The notes: generated by a model not told the origin, from the sequence alone. Positions 8,805 through 17,651 are shown, counted from the first letter of the stretch. The stretch is DNA of 33,141 nucleotides from Comamonadaceae bacterium (GCA_947373105.1 CANBWK010000023.1:1-33141), one strand, 5' to 3'. Made by a program: numbers and translations.

Positions 8805-10850
8805 TCAATGTTGCTTGGACACCAAAGTGAGGATGTCGTAACTGGCCACCATCTCGCCGTCTTGGTTGGTCACTTCCACATCCCACGCCACCACGCCCTG
8901 GCCTTGACCGTTGGCATCTTTTTTATTGCGGTCGATTTTGCGTTTGCAAGTCAGGCGCACCTGGATGCTGTCGCCAATGCCCACGGGTTTGACAAAGCGC
9001 AAGGTGTCCAGACCGTAGTTGGCCAGCACCGGGCCGGGCTCGGCCACGACAAATAAACCGGCCGCGTCCGACAAGACCAAATAACCGTGCGCGATACGCT
9101 TGCCAAACGGAGAAGCTTTAGCGGCCTCCTCGTCAAAGTGCATGTAAAACATGTCGCCCGTCAGGTTGCCAAAAGCGTGCACATCGGCGTCGGTGATTTG
9201 GCGTGTCGGGGTGAGCAAGGACTCGCCAATTTGCAGCTCTTCAAAGTAACGGCGGAAGGGGTGGGTACCGGTCTCGATCACTTGGGCACCACGCACATGC
9301 TCACGCGTGATGGCGGCCAGCATGGTGGGCGAGCCTTGCACCGCAGCGCGTTGCAGCAGGTGCTTTACAGCGCGCAAGCCGCCCAGCTCTTCACCGCCAC
9401 CGGCGCGACCAGGGCCGCCATGTTTGAGCATGGGCAGAGGCGAGCCGTGACCGGTGGATTCTCCCGCCGACTCACGGTCCAGCACATGCAAACGGCCATG
9501 GTAGGCCGCTACCACGGGCACCACTTGCGCGGCCACTGCAGGCGTCTTGGTCATCAAGGAGCCGACCAGGCTGCCTTTGCCGCGCTTGGCCAGCGCCAGC
9601 GCTTCGTCAAGGCTGTCGTAGGGCATCAAGGTGCTGACGGGGCCAAAGGCCTCAACGTCGTGCACGCTGTCAGTGGTCAATGGTTTTTGGCAGAGCAGCA
9701 AAGTGGGCTGGAAGAAAGCGCCTTGCGCCACACCCTCTCCCACAGGCGCAAAGTCTGGGCTGCCGCCAAACACCAGCTCGGCACTTTGGCGCAGCAGGGC
9801 CACGCGCTCGGCCACATCGGCTTGTTGCGACTTGGAGGCCAGTGCCCCCATCTTCACGCCTTCCACCGAAGGGTCGCCCACCACCACTTTGGCCAGGCGG
9901 GCTTTGATTTTTTCGGCCACCGCGTCCAGGTGCTGGCGCGGCACGATGGCGCGGCGAATGGCGGTACATTTTTGCCCCGCTTTCACCGTCATTTCGCGCA
10001 CCACTTCTTTGACGAACAGATCAAACTCTTCGTCGTCCGGCGTCACATCGGGTGCCAAAATCGCGCAGTTGAGCGAGTCGGCTTCGGCGTTGAACGGAAT
10101 GCTGTTTTTCACCAGGTTGGCATTGACCCGCAACTTGGCAGCGGTGTCGGCCGAGCCAGTGAAGGTCACCACATCGGTCACTTCCAAACGGTCCAGCAAA
10201 TCGCCGGTGCCACCGACGATCAACTGTAAAGCGCCCTTGGGCAAGATGCCCGACTCGTCAATCATCCGCACCAGCGCCTCGGTCAGGTAACTGGTGGACG
10301 TGGCGGGCTTGCCGATGCAAGGCATACCGGCCAAAAAAGTGGGTGCAAATTTTTCAAGCAGACCCCATACCGGAAAGTTGAAAGCGTTGATGTGCACCGC
10401 GACACCACGGCGTGGCACCAAAATGTGCGTTCCAGCAAAGGTGTTCTTTTTGCCCAGTTGCGACACAGGGCCTTCGTGGATCAGGTTGCCGCTGGGCAAC
10501 TCGCTGGTCGCCATGCCGGCGTAGGCAAACAGGGTGCCTGTCCCGCCTTCGATGTCCACCCATCCATCCACACGGGTAGCACCGGTGTGGGCCGAAATGG
10601 CGTACAGCTCCTCCTTGCGATCACCGAGGTATTTGGCCAAAGCCTTGAGTGCGTTGGCGCGCTGCTGAAAGTCCATCGCCATCATGCCGGCGAGGCCGGT
10701 GCGACGGGCATAGTCAAGCGCCTCAGCAAAATCGAGGCTGTCCGCATGGGTGTGGGTGACCACCTGACCGTTGATTGCACTGTGCAGAGAGGCAGCGGCC
10801 TGGCTGCCGATCCAGCGGCCGCCGATGAAGCTTTGGAGAATGGGGGTCAT
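8805..10850 (-). CDS. paaZ: Phenylacetate degradation bifunctional enzyme PaaZ (oxepin-CoA hydrolase / semialdehyde dehydrogenase)
   Basis: This 681-residue protein has the same length as E. coli PaaZ. The N-terminal two thirds is an aldehyde dehydrogenase with E256 (FNAEADS) and the catalytic cysteine C295 (KAGQKCTAIRR), the same numbers as in E. coli. The C-terminal part (about 535-681) is a MaoC-like hot-dog hydratase with GNLTGDMFYMHFD holding the catalytic Asp/His. The hydratase opens oxepin-CoA and the dehydrogenase oxidises the resulting semialdehyde in the aerobic phenylacetyl-CoA pathway. ATG 10850 starts MTPILQSFIGGRW, the family start; a longer in-frame start at 10886 is less likely. 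No other paa gene is in the window, so it is physically separate from the rest of its pathway here. Confidence 0.94.
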   Translation of the reverse strand: MTPILQSFIGGRWIGSQAAASLHSAINGQVVTHTHADSLDFAEALDYARRTGLAGMMAMDFQQRANALKALAKYLGDRKEELYAISAHTGATRVDGWVDIEGGTGTLFAYAGMATSELPSGNLIHEGPVSQLGKKNTFAGTHILVPRRGVAVHINAFNFPVWGLLEKFAPTFLAGMPCIGKPATSTSYLTEALVRMIDESGILPKGALQLIVGGTGDLLDRLEVTDVVTFTGSADTAAKLRVNANLVKNSIPFNAEADSLNCAILAPDVTPDDEEFDLFVKEVVREMTVKAGQKCTAIRRAIVPRQHLDAVAEKIKARLAKVVVGDPSVEGVKMGALASKSQQADVAERVALLRQSAELVFGGSPDFAPVGEGVAQGAFFQPTLLLCQKPLTTDSVHDVEAFGPVSTLMPYDSLDEALALAKRGKGSLVGSLMTKTPAVAAQVVPVVAAYHGRLHVLDRESAGESTGHGSPLPMLKHGGPGRAGGGEELGGLRAVKHLLQRAAVQGSPTMLAAITREHVRGAQVIETGTHPFRRYFEELQIGESLLTPTRQITDADVHAFGNLTGDMFYMHFDEEAAKASPFGKRIAHGYLVLSDAAGLFVVAEPGPVLANYGLDTLRFVKPVGIGDSIQVRLTCKRKIDRNKKDANGQGQGVVAWDVEVTNQDGEMVASYDILTLVSKQH

Positions 10851-11347
10851 GATGATTTGGGCTGTACAAATATAAACAGAACACACCCGGCAGAATTAAC
10901 CGACCGAGCGGACTGGAAATATTATGCATGTTTCAGCCCGAATTTCCCATCTTTTCCTGAGCGACAAGACTGGATTTCATCCAAATAAAAGGTTTAGCTT
11001 TAATTAATAATACATTCTATAATTTTTTGAGGTATGGCTAACATCCCATGAAACAACAGCTAACTCAAACCAAAGACAACTCCAGGATACTCAAAACGCC
11101 ACCAGGATCCTCAGCGAACACGATTCACCGTTGGTAAGGATTGAAAAAGTGGTTGGACCGACGCTTTATGGTGAGTGTGAGCAGCTTTTTGGCATTGCAG
11201 CCTTGCTCCGCCGCACCTAGCACTTAGCACTTAGCTACCTTGCCGAGCTGGCTGCGCTAACAACTAATGGCTTTTGCCAAGCAAACCTTGGGTATCTGAA
11301 AGGATCTCTCACAGGGTCTGCAAACTTGCTGCAAGAATGACACAATC
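10851..11347. other. AT-rich 497-bp divergent intergenic region between paaZ and soxX
   Basis: It separates paaZ (leftward) from soxX (rightward). Bases 10980-11030 are strongly AT-rich (TTTAATTAATAATACATTC) and contain a TATAAT at 11018-11023 without a good -35. Nearer paaZ are a candidate TetR-type half-palindrome (10895-10914) and a CATAAT/TAATAT-like element on the minus strand. A 7-bp direct repeat (CACTTAG twice, 11221-11234) precedes soxX. One plus-strand frame is open from about 11024 to 11220, but it has no good start and no recognisable product. No RNA gene was recognised. Confidence 0.6.
10895..10914 (-). promoter_or_regulatory. Candidate PaaR-type operator upstream of paaZ
   Basis: The plus strand reads ATTAACCGACCGAGCGGACT, 45 bp upstream of the paaZ ATG. 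The left half TTAACCGACCG resembles my recollection of the ACCGACCG-type half site of TetR-family PaaR operators in betaproteobacteria; the right half is degenerate. It lies just downstream of a -10-like TAATAT on the paaZ strand, a position suited to repression. The assignment is inference from motif memory. Confidence 0.3.
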
Positions 11348-11770
11348 ATGGTCAACATGATGACCCTGTTAACGTCCCATTGGACTGATTCACGCACACC
11401 TCTTCGGCTTTTTCGGCTGTTGGTTGCGACCTTGTTTTGCGCAAGCGCAACCCAGGCCCTGTGCGCGTCGAACGACACAGGTCTGAGCATCATCACCGAC
11501 AAAGCTTTAGGCAATTGCTGGGCCTGTCACACCCTGCCCGGCCAACAAGGGTGGGTCAGCAATTTAGCGCCTTCATTGGTCGGTGTGGGTGGGCGTTATA
11601 CCCCAACCCAATTACAGCAATGGGTGACCGATGCGCGGCAGATCAATGCACAAACCTTGATGCCTCCCTTTGGTAGCACACAAGGACTTCATCGCCCCGC
11701 CAGCTTACAACCCGTATTGACGCCTGAGCAAATCGCGATGGTGGTTCAAACCCTGTCCACATGGCGATGA
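11348..11770 (+). CDS. soxX: SoxX, monohaem c-type cytochrome of the thiosulfate-oxidising system
   Basis: This 140-residue secreted cytochrome has a hydrophobic signal sequence (about 19-40), a single haem motif C57-W-A-C60-H61, and a distal methionine in TLMPPFG (M105). SoxX pairs with SoxA in the periplasm to oxidise thiosulfate onto the SoxY carrier cysteine. The family is clear from the haem context NCWACHTLPGQQ and the C-terminal LTPEQIAMVVQ helix. The start is not certain: ATG 11348 is used; ATGs at 11357 and 11360 are alternatives and none has a strong Shine-Dalgarno. It is first in a tight soxXYZA operon and overlaps soxY. soxB is not adjacent. Confidence 0.88.
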   Translation: MVNMMTLLTSHWTDSRTPLRLFRLLVATLFCASATQALCASNDTGLSIITDKALGNCWACHTLPGQQGWVSNLAPSLVGVGGRYTPTQLQQWVTDARQINAQTLMPPFGSTQGLHRPASLQPVLTPEQIAMVVQTLSTWR

Positions 11771-12258
11771 ACAAGCCAATGACCAAGGCGTTGGTGTCGT
11801 GCCCAAAATCCCCAACCGACACCCCGCTGTGCAGGCGCGATTATTTGTGGCTGCTTATCTCCAGTTGCTTGAGTTTGCCTGCCATCTCTCAAGACGGCAG
11901 CGTTCAAGAAAGTAGCTTGGCCCTTTCTTTGCGCGCCAAACCCTGGTCGTCCGAAGGCATCACCCTGGACTTTCCACCGCTTGCGGACACTGGCAATGCG
12001 GTTCCTTTGCAAATGCACATTCAAGCGCCACAGGGCTTGAAGCTCACGCAGATTGAAATCATCCTGCCTGAAAACCCCAACCCTGTCGCATTGACGCTGC
12101 AGTGGCCCACGCCGCAAGACCAAGTCAAGTTCCAGACCCGCTTGCGATTGGCTGCCTCCCAATCGGTGTGGGTGATTGGCAAGTACACCGACGGCAGTCA
12201 GCGTGCCCGCAGTGCGGCGACGATCATCACCTCCACGGCCTGCCTGGATGGCACCTGA
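11761..12258 (+). CDS. soxY: SoxY, sulfur carrier subunit with non-canonical C-terminus
   Basis: The 165-residue product has a Tat-like signal (R25-R26 in CRRDYLWLL) and the SoxY fold, identified by position between soxX and soxZ and by sequence such as QIEIILPENPNPVA. SoxY normally ends in GGCGG, whose cysteine carries sulfur intermediates; here the end is TACLDGT, with C161 five residues from the terminus and no glycine run on the N-terminal side. A single cysteine near the end is thus kept. The start may be ATG 11761 or, more coupled, ATG 11767, which overlaps the soxX stop as ATGA. Transcription is with soxZ, which starts 3 bp after the stop. Confidence 0.82.
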   Translation: MAMNKPMTKALVSCPKSPTDTPLCRRDYLWLLISSCLSLPAISQDGSVQESSLALSLRAKPWSSEGITLDFPPLADTGNAVPLQMHIQAPQGLKLTQIEIILPENPNPVALTLQWPTPQDQVKFQTRLRLAASQSVWVIGKYTDGSQRARSAATIITSTACLDGT

Positions 12259-12261
12259 ACC

Positions 12262-12597
12262 ATGGCCAAAACCGTTTTGACGCGTTTATCTTTTCTCGGT
12301 GACATCCAACCTGGTCGCACCGTTGAAGCCCGATGGATCTGCAACCACCCCATGGAGACCGGTTTCAGGGTGGACGACTCCGGACGCAAAATTCCGCGCA
12401 ACATCATCACCCAGGTCCAATGCAAACTCAATGACGAAGTCATCCTGCAAGTGCAGCCTGGCACAGGCTGGTCTTCGCCCGCCTACCTCAGCTTTTCATT
12501 CACTGTGCCGCCAGAAGGCGGGAAGGTCTCAGTGTTTTGGGTCGATGATGCAGGCGAAAATGGCCAAATGCATCAACCCCTTTTGCTCAAACCATGA
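12262..12597 (+). CDS. soxZ: SoxZ, partner of the SoxYZ sulfur carrier
   Basis: This 111-residue protein without a signal peptide matches SoxZ along its length: GRTVEARWICNHPMETGFR, then RKIPRNIITQVQCKLNDEVI, and FSFTVPPEGGKVSVFWVDDAG. It binds SoxY and is exported with it through Tat; SoxYZ carries the substrate sulfur between SoxAX, SoxB and SoxCD. It lies between soxY (3-bp gap) and soxA (4-bp ATGA overlap), so translation is probably coupled. Confidence 0.92.
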   Translation: MAKTVLTRLSFLGDIQPGRTVEARWICNHPMETGFRVDDSGRKIPRNIITQVQCKLNDEVILQVQPGTGWSSPAYLSFSFTVPPEGGKVSVFWVDDAGENGQMHQPLLLKP

Positions 12598-13376
12598 GCA
12601 GGCTGCGATCGATTTTTTTAGTCAGCTGTGCCCTCATGCACTGGGTAGTGGCTGCGCAGTCGCCTTGGCCAAGCGATGCACAACTCAGCGGCAATGCCTT
12701 TTTGCCACCCCGTCTGAAGACCTTGCAAAATGACCCGGGCAGTAACCCTGTCAGTCTGTGGCTAGACCGGGGTGCGCTGGCTTGGAGCGACTCTTCAACT
12801 GGCCCCAGTTGCGCGAGTTGCCATGGCAAAGTCAATAGCTTGCGTGAAGCTGTGGTTCAACATCCACGCTTGTCAGCCGATGGTACAAAACTCGTCAACC
12901 TGGAAGACCAAATACTCACATGCCGTTCGCAAGCTGGCAAAAAAAGTGACAGCTTAGAAAGTGAAGAGGTCCTGGCATTGAGCGCCCTGTTGCATCAAAC
13001 AGCCAAGGGTTTGGCTTGGCAACTCCAAGCCCCAGTCAGTCAGCAAGTTCAATGGCAGGCCCGCCTTGAGCGAGGGACAGCTCTTTACGCGCAGCGCATG
13101 GGCCGCATGAACCTGGCGTGTGTGCATTGCCATGACCAAAACATTGGCAAACAAATGCGAGCCGATGTGATCAGCCCGGCCCACCCCACCGGTTTTCCGA
13201 TTTACCGCATGAGCTGGCAAGGCATGGGCTCAATCGACCGCCGTCTGCGTGCCTGCTATTCAGGCGTTCAAGCGCAACTGCCGCCCCCCGCAGATCCTGC
13301 GCTACGGGACCTGGAGTTGTTTTTGAAAGTCCGTGCCAGCGGCATGACACTGGACGGACCTTCTTTGCGCCGCTGA
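12594..13376 (+). CDS. soxA: SoxA, dihaem cytochrome c with active-site cysteine
   Basis: This 260-residue secreted protein has a signal sequence (about 1-21), two haem motifs (C73-A-S-C-H77 and C176-V-H-C-H180) and the conserved RAC221 cysteine followed by YSGVQAQ. Two haems mark the type with the extra N-terminal haem. SoxA with SoxX starts thiosulfate oxidation by forming the SoxY-cysteine S-thiosulfonate; the cysteine is a haem ligand in known SoxA. C110 in LEDQILTCRSQ is also a usual family cysteine. The start overlaps the soxZ stop (ATGA). The operon ends here; the next gene is convergent only 16 bp away, leaving no room for soxB or a hairpin terminator. Confidence 0.93.
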   Translation: MSRLRSIFLVSCALMHWVVAAQSPWPSDAQLSGNAFLPPRLKTLQNDPGSNPVSLWLDRGALAWSDSSTGPSCASCHGKVNSLREAVVQHPRLSADGTKLVNLEDQILTCRSQAGKKSDSLESEEVLALSALLHQTAKGLAWQLQAPVSQQVQWQARLERGTALYAQRMGRMNLACVHCHDQNIGKQMRADVISPAHPTGFPIYRMSWQGMGSIDRRLRACYSGVQAQLPPPADPALRDLELFLKVRASGMTLDGPSLRR

Positions 13377-13392
13377 ATGGCGGCGATGAATT

Positions 13393-15603
13393 TCAAACGA
13401 AGCTAAAGCCCGCGTTTTTGAGCGGCAGGTCACGAACTGGCTTGCCCGTGGCCGCATGGATGGCGTTGAGCACCGCAGGCGCCACCACACTGATGGTGGG
13501 CTCACCTACACCGCCCCAGAAGTCGTAGGTGGGTACCACCACCGACTCAATTTTGGGCATTTGCGGTAAGCGCAGCAGCTGGTAAGTGTCGAAGTTCTTT
13601 TGCACGATGCGACCTTTCTCCACCGTGCATTCACCGTAGAACACGGCGCTCAAACCAAAGGCCACCGAACCCTCGATCTGCGCCGCAATCTGCCCGGGGT
13701 TGACCGCGTGCCCGCAGTTGGTCGCCAACACCATGCGGTGTACTTTGACCTCTTTGTTTTTGCCCACAGACACCTCGGCCACCGCAGCCGAGTACCCGGC
13801 ATAGCCCATGAAATGGGCAATGCCACGGTGCACACCGGCAGGCAGAGGCTGGCCCCAATTGCCCTTTTCGGCAGCCACATTCAACACCTCTAAATGCTTG
13901 GGATGCTTTTGCATCAAAGCGCGGCGAAATTCCAGCGAGTCCTTGCCTGCGGCGCGCGCCAGCTCCTCAATAAAGCATTCGAGGTAAATCGCGTTCTGGT
14001 TGGTGTTCACTCCGCGCCAAGGACCGACCGGCACATGCGAGTTGCGAATGGCGTACTCGGTGAGCAGATGCGGAAAGGTGTACCCCATTTGTGCGTCGCC
14101 CGGCTCGGCCCAATAGCCCTGCAGTTGGCGCTCGTCTTTGCCGTCTTTGATGGCTGAAGGATTGACCCAGGCATTGATGGATTGGCCTGATACACGAATC
14201 GCCACGCCCGTAACCTGGCCTTGTGCATCCAGGCCTGCCGTGAGTTTGCACTGTGAGAGCGGCCGGTAAAAGTCATGCGTCTGGTCTTCTTCGCGGCTCC
14301 AAATCAGCTTGACTGGCGTGCCCGGAAACTGCTTGGCAATCGCCACCGCTTGCGAGACATAGTCTTGCTGGCCTCCGCGCCGTCCGAAGGCACCACCCAA
14401 GTCGGTGATGTAGACCTCGCACTTTTCGAGTGGCAAACCCGACGACTCGGACAAGACCGCCAAAGAGGCTTCGGCATTTTGGCTGGGCACCCAGACCTCA
14501 GCCTTGTCGGCGGTGATCAAGGCGGTGCAGTTGTTGGGCTCAAGCGGTGAATGCGCCAGAAAGGGTGTGCTGTACACCGCTTCAATTTGCTTGGCTGACG
14601 CCGCAATCGCTTGCAAGGCATCACCCTCTTTGCGACCGGCGTAGTTGCCTGGGGCCGTCAAGCCTTCTTTCAAATGCGCGGCAATGGTGGCGCTGCTGGC
14701 CTTGGCGTTCGGGCCTTCGTCCCACACCACCGGTAATTTCGACAAGGCGTTCTTGGCACGCCACCAAGTGTCGGCGACCACCGCTACCGTGGAAGCATCG
14801 ACACGCACCACCCGTTTGACACCCCGCAAGCCTTTGACCTTGCTGTCGTCAAAACTCACCATCTTGCCGCCAAAAACCGGGCAGTCCATGATGGCCGCGC
14901 ACAGCATGCCGGGCAGACTCACGTCCACGCCATAAACCTTGGAACCATTGAGCTTATTGGCGGTGTCCAGACGCTTGAGCGGTTGGCCGGCCACCTTCCA
15001 GGTTCGGGGGTCCTTGAGCACAATGGCTTTGGCGTCCGGCACCGGCAACTTAGCAGCCGCAGCAGCCACTTTGCCGTAACTTGTTTTGCGGCCTGATGCA
15101 CCATGGGAGATGATGCTGTTGGCCACCGACAACTCGCCCACAGGCACCGACCATTCGTTGGCAGCGGCCTGCAGCAACATCATGCGTGCCGCCGCACCAC
15201 CACGGCGCACATAGTCATGCGAGCCTCGGATACCCCGACTGCCGCCCGTGCTCATGTCGCCCCAGGCGCGTTTGCGCTTGAGGTTCTGGCCAGCAGTGGG
15301 CGATTCGGTGGTGACCTTGCTCCAATCGCATTCGAGCTCTTCAGCCACCAGTTGGGCCAAGCCGGTGCGGGTGCCCTGCCCCATCTCGGAGCGGGCAATG
15401 CGGATCACGCAGGTGTCATCGGGCTTGATGACCACCCACACGCCAACTTCAGGCTCGGTGGCCACAGCTTGCGCGGCGGCATCGTCCATGGCCAGCAGGT
15501 TGATACCCAACGCCAAGCCACCACCGGCCAAAGCGGAGGTGCCCACCATGAAGTGGCGGCGTGACAAAACAGGCAAAGTGACCGTGTTAGAAATGGTGTT
15601 CAT
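13393..15603 (-). CDS. Molybdopterin-binding large subunit of a xanthine dehydrogenase-family hydroxylase (IorB-like), Tat-exported
   Basis: This 736-residue protein starts with a Tat signal (SRRHFMVGTSALAGGGLALG). Molybdenum hydroxylase motifs follow: GQGTRTGLAQLVAEEL, GGAFGRRGGQQDY, PWRGVNTNQNAIYLECF, and near the end GGVGEP with the catalytic glutamate. Its closest recognisable relatives are isoquinoline 1-oxidoreductase beta-type and periplasmic aldehyde dehydrogenase subunits. Such enzymes oxidise N-heterocycles or aldehydes with water and pass electrons to the 2Fe-2S subunit and on to a cytochrome. No FAD subunit is present, consistent with the two-subunit periplasmic class. ATG 15603 is chosen for GAGGAG 7 bp upstream. 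The substrate is unknown; the UbiD neighbour suggests an aromatic or heteroaromatic acid. Confidence 0.88.
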   Translation of the reverse strand: MNTISNTVTLPVLSRRHFMVGTSALAGGGLALGINLLAMDDAAAQAVATEPEVGVWVVIKPDDTCVIRIARSEMGQGTRTGLAQLVAEELECDWSKVTTESPTAGQNLKRKRAWGDMSTGGSRGIRGSHDYVRRGGAAARMMLLQAAANEWSVPVGELSVANSIISHGASGRKTSYGKVAAAAAKLPVPDAKAIVLKDPRTWKVAGQPLKRLDTANKLNGSKVYGVDVSLPGMLCAAIMDCPVFGGKMVSFDDSKVKGLRGVKRVVRVDASTVAVVADTWWRAKNALSKLPVVWDEGPNAKASSATIAAHLKEGLTAPGNYAGRKEGDALQAIAASAKQIEAVYSTPFLAHSPLEPNNCTALITADKAEVWVPSQNAEASLAVLSESSGLPLEKCEVYITDLGGAFGRRGGQQDYVSQAVAIAKQFPGTPVKLIWSREEDQTHDFYRPLSQCKLTAGLDAQGQVTGVAIRVSGQSINAWVNPSAIKDGKDERQLQGYWAEPGDAQMGYTFPHLLTEYAIRNSHVPVGPWRGVNTNQNAIYLECFIEELARAAGKDSLEFRRALMQKHPKHLEVLNVAAEKGNWGQPLPAGVHRGIAHFMGYAGYSAAVAEVSVGKNKEVKVHRMVLATNCGHAVNPGQIAAQIEGSVAFGLSAVFYGECTVEKGRIVQKNFDTYQLLRLPQMPKIESVVVPTYDFWGGVGEPTISVVAPAVLNAIHAATGKPVRDLPLKNAGFSFV

Positions 15604-15614
15604 TCTGTATCTCC

Positions 15615-16112
15615 TCAAGCCGTGATGTGTTGAACCAAGGCGCTGACATCGCCCGCGTCGGCCACCTTAGTGCCTGCCGCCACATGGATGGCTGTGCGGA
15701 TACGCTGGTAGGTGCCACAACGGCAGATATTTAACATGGCTTCGTCTATGTCTTTGTCGGTGGGTTTGGGCTTGCGCTTAAGCAAGGCCGAGGCTGCCAT
15801 GATCTGTCCCGATTGACAGTAACCACACTGCGGCACATCCACATCGGCCCAGGCTTTTTGAATCGGGTGCGAGCTGTTGGCCGACAAGCCCTCGATGGTG
15901 GTAATGCGCTTACCCGCCACCGCAGAGCCAGGAATTGAGCATGAGCGCACGGCTTGCCCATCCAGATGCACGGTGCAGGCACCGCACTGCGCAATACCGC
16001 AGCCGTACTTGGTGCCGGTCATGCCCAGCACCTCGCGCAGGACCCACAACAGGGGCATTTCGGGTTCGGCATCGACCGATTGGACTTTGCCATTCACATT
16101 GAGTTTGTACAT
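15615..16112 (-). CDS. [2Fe-2S] subunit of the molybdenum hydroxylase (IorA-like)
   Basis: This 165-residue electron-transfer subunit has the two cluster motifs: the plant ferredoxin-type [18 protein letters not shown] near residues 37-52, and [11 protein letters not shown] near 98-106 with [12 protein letters not shown] near 130-139. It has no signal peptide of its own, so it probably leaves the cell together with the Tat-bearing large subunit. The stop is 11 bp before the large-subunit ATG, an operon arrangement. The gene lies 45 bp after the ubiD-like gene, so the two may be co-transcribed. No CoxM-type FAD subunit is nearby. Confidence 0.92.
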   Translation of the reverse strand: MYKLNVNGKVQSVDAEPEMPLLWVLREVLGMTGTKYGCGIAQCGACTVHLDGQAVRSCSIPGSAVAGKRITTIEGLSANSSHPIQKAWADVDVPQCGYCQSGQIMAASALLKRKPKPTDKDIDEAMLNICRCGTYQRIRTAIHVAAGTKVADAGDVSALVQHITA

Positions 16113-16157
16113 CGTTTTTCCTCGGGTTATCAGGGGGTTAATTTAACAGCTAATCGT

Positions 16158-17651
16158 TCAGGACAAACCGTCCAGAACCGACTTGAATTTTTCAGCCACG
16201 CGCTGGCGCAACTCAGGACTGGCGCAGGCCACAGGCGGAAAGTCTTTGAGCATTTCAAACGGACGGCAGGCGTCAATGACCGCACGTGAGTTGGTGCTGG
16301 TGCCGCGAGGAATGCGGGGATCGAGCGGGCCGCTCCAGGCTTTGCGGATGAACTCAATGTCCTCCACCGGATCGCACCGGGTGCACATGGCCCACATCAC
16401 GTCAAACAAATCGGTGGGGTCGACATCGTCGTCCACCACGATCACAAAGCGCCCCAAATACGAGCCCGACTGGCAGTTGGCCGCCATCATGGCGGCTTGC
16501 TTGGAGTGCCCTGCATAGGCTTGTTTGATGGAGATGATGTTGAGCATGCGCGCCGCACCCGCTTCGTGGCACCACACGCCTTTGACGCCCGAGAGGCCTG
16601 CGCGCTCGACCTCGTCCCAGATCATGCCGGCTTTCATCACACACTTGGAGAACGAAAAGTCCGATGGCGGCTTGAGCGGCGTGGCCATGGTCATGATCGG
16701 GTTGTTGCGGTAGTACACCCGCTGAATCCGCACCACCGGCTGGTTGCTTTTGCCGCCGGCGTAGTAACCGGTGAACTCGCCGAAGGGCCCTTCAGGCAAG
16801 GTTTCGTCAGGGTACATCTCGCCCTCGAGCACGATCTCGCTGTGCGCAGGCATGGGCAGTTTGTGCACCTCGCTCAGCACCACATCGAAAGGCAAACCGC
16901 GGTGACCGCCGGAGTAATCGTATTCTGACAAGCCAAAGCGAAGTTCGTTGCCGCCCGCCAAAAACAGCATCGGGTCGTGGCCACAAGAGATCAACACCGG
17001 GCAGGGCTTGCCTTGCTTGAAATACTTGTCGCGAATTTGCCGACCGTGTTTGCCCGGCGAGGTCCACAAACCCACTTTGTTTTTGTCGTGCGCCATGGCA
17101 CGGTAGGTGCCGATGTTGATCCAGTCCAGTTCCGGGTCGCGCATGATCACCAGGTCGTCGGTGCCGATGTAGCGACCGCCGTCAAGTTCGTGCAAAAAAG
17201 GAATCGGGAACTTGAAAATATCCACATCGCCATCGCGGTCCACGTTCTCCAAGATCGGGCCGGTCTCGACCACGCGCGGCGGAATCGGCTCGTGTTGGCG
17301 CATGCGGTTGCGGTAGGACTGCACCACATCCATCGGGCCTTGGGGCACCGGGAAACCCAAAGTCAAGGCCAAGCGTGCGGATGAGTTGGTACCACCGGAC
17401 AACAAGCGGTAGCCTGCCGGATAACCAGGGATGTTGTCGAACAAGATGGCCTTGGGCTCACCCTTGCGCGAAGAGTTGACGATCTCGGCCAGCGTGCCGA
17501 CTTCGAGATTCCAGTCGGCACCGGAGATGTGCATCACCTCACCGGCGTGGTCTGCGCGCTCGAGCAGTTCGCGCAGGTCTTCGTGCGGGCGGTCGTAATC
17601 GTTCCAGGCTTTCGCGGCGGGAACAGAGGTCAGGCTGGAGGTATCGGGCAT
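16158..17651 (-). CDS. UbiD-family (prenyl-FMN-dependent) decarboxylase
   Basis: The 497-residue length and motifs fit UbiD: WINIGTYR (residues 177-184, with R184), GGHRGLPFD, and PEGPFGEFTGYY with glutamates E287 and E292, together giving the E-R-E catalytic set. These enzymes reversibly decarboxylate aromatic, heteroaromatic or alpha,beta-unsaturated acids using prenylated FMN; the UbiX partner that makes the cofactor is not in the window. The substrate is not ubiquinone precursor by context: it lies after a Bug receptor gene and before a molybdenum hydroxylase, so a dedicated catabolic decarboxylase is inferred. ATG 17651 is preferred over the TTG at 17663; GAAAG lies 6 bp upstream. The gap to the upstream gene is 15 bp. 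Confidence 0.9.
   Translation of the reverse strand: MPDTSSLTSVPAAKAWNDYDRPHEDLRELLERADHAGEVMHISGADWNLEVGTLAEIVNSSRKGEPKAILFDNIPGYPAGYRLLSGGTNSSARLALTLGFPVPQGPMDVVQSYRNRMRQHEPIPPRVVETGPILENVDRDGDVDIFKFPIPFLHELDGGRYIGTDDLVIMRDPELDWINIGTYRAMAHDKNKVGLWTSPGKHGRQIRDKYFKQGKPCPVLISCGHDPMLFLAGGNELRFGLSEYDYSGGHRGLPFDVVLSEVHKLPMPAHSEIVLEGEMYPDETLPEGPFGEFTGYYAGGKSNQPVVRIQRVYYRNNPIMTMATPLKPPSDFSFSKCVMKAGMIWDEVERAGLSGVKGVWCHEAGAARMLNIISIKQAYAGHSKQAAMMAANCQSGSYLGRFVIVVDDDVDPTDLFDVMWAMCTRCDPVEDIEFIRKAWSGPLDPRIPRGTSTNSRAVIDACRPFEMLKDFPPVACASPELRQRVAEKFKSVLDGLS

Noticed and set aside
9087..10229. 380-codon open frame on the plus strand
   Set aside because: It is antisense to paaZ, whose length and catalytic residues match the known enzyme; the antisense protein has a shadow composition rich in His, Gln and Gly and no recognisable domain.
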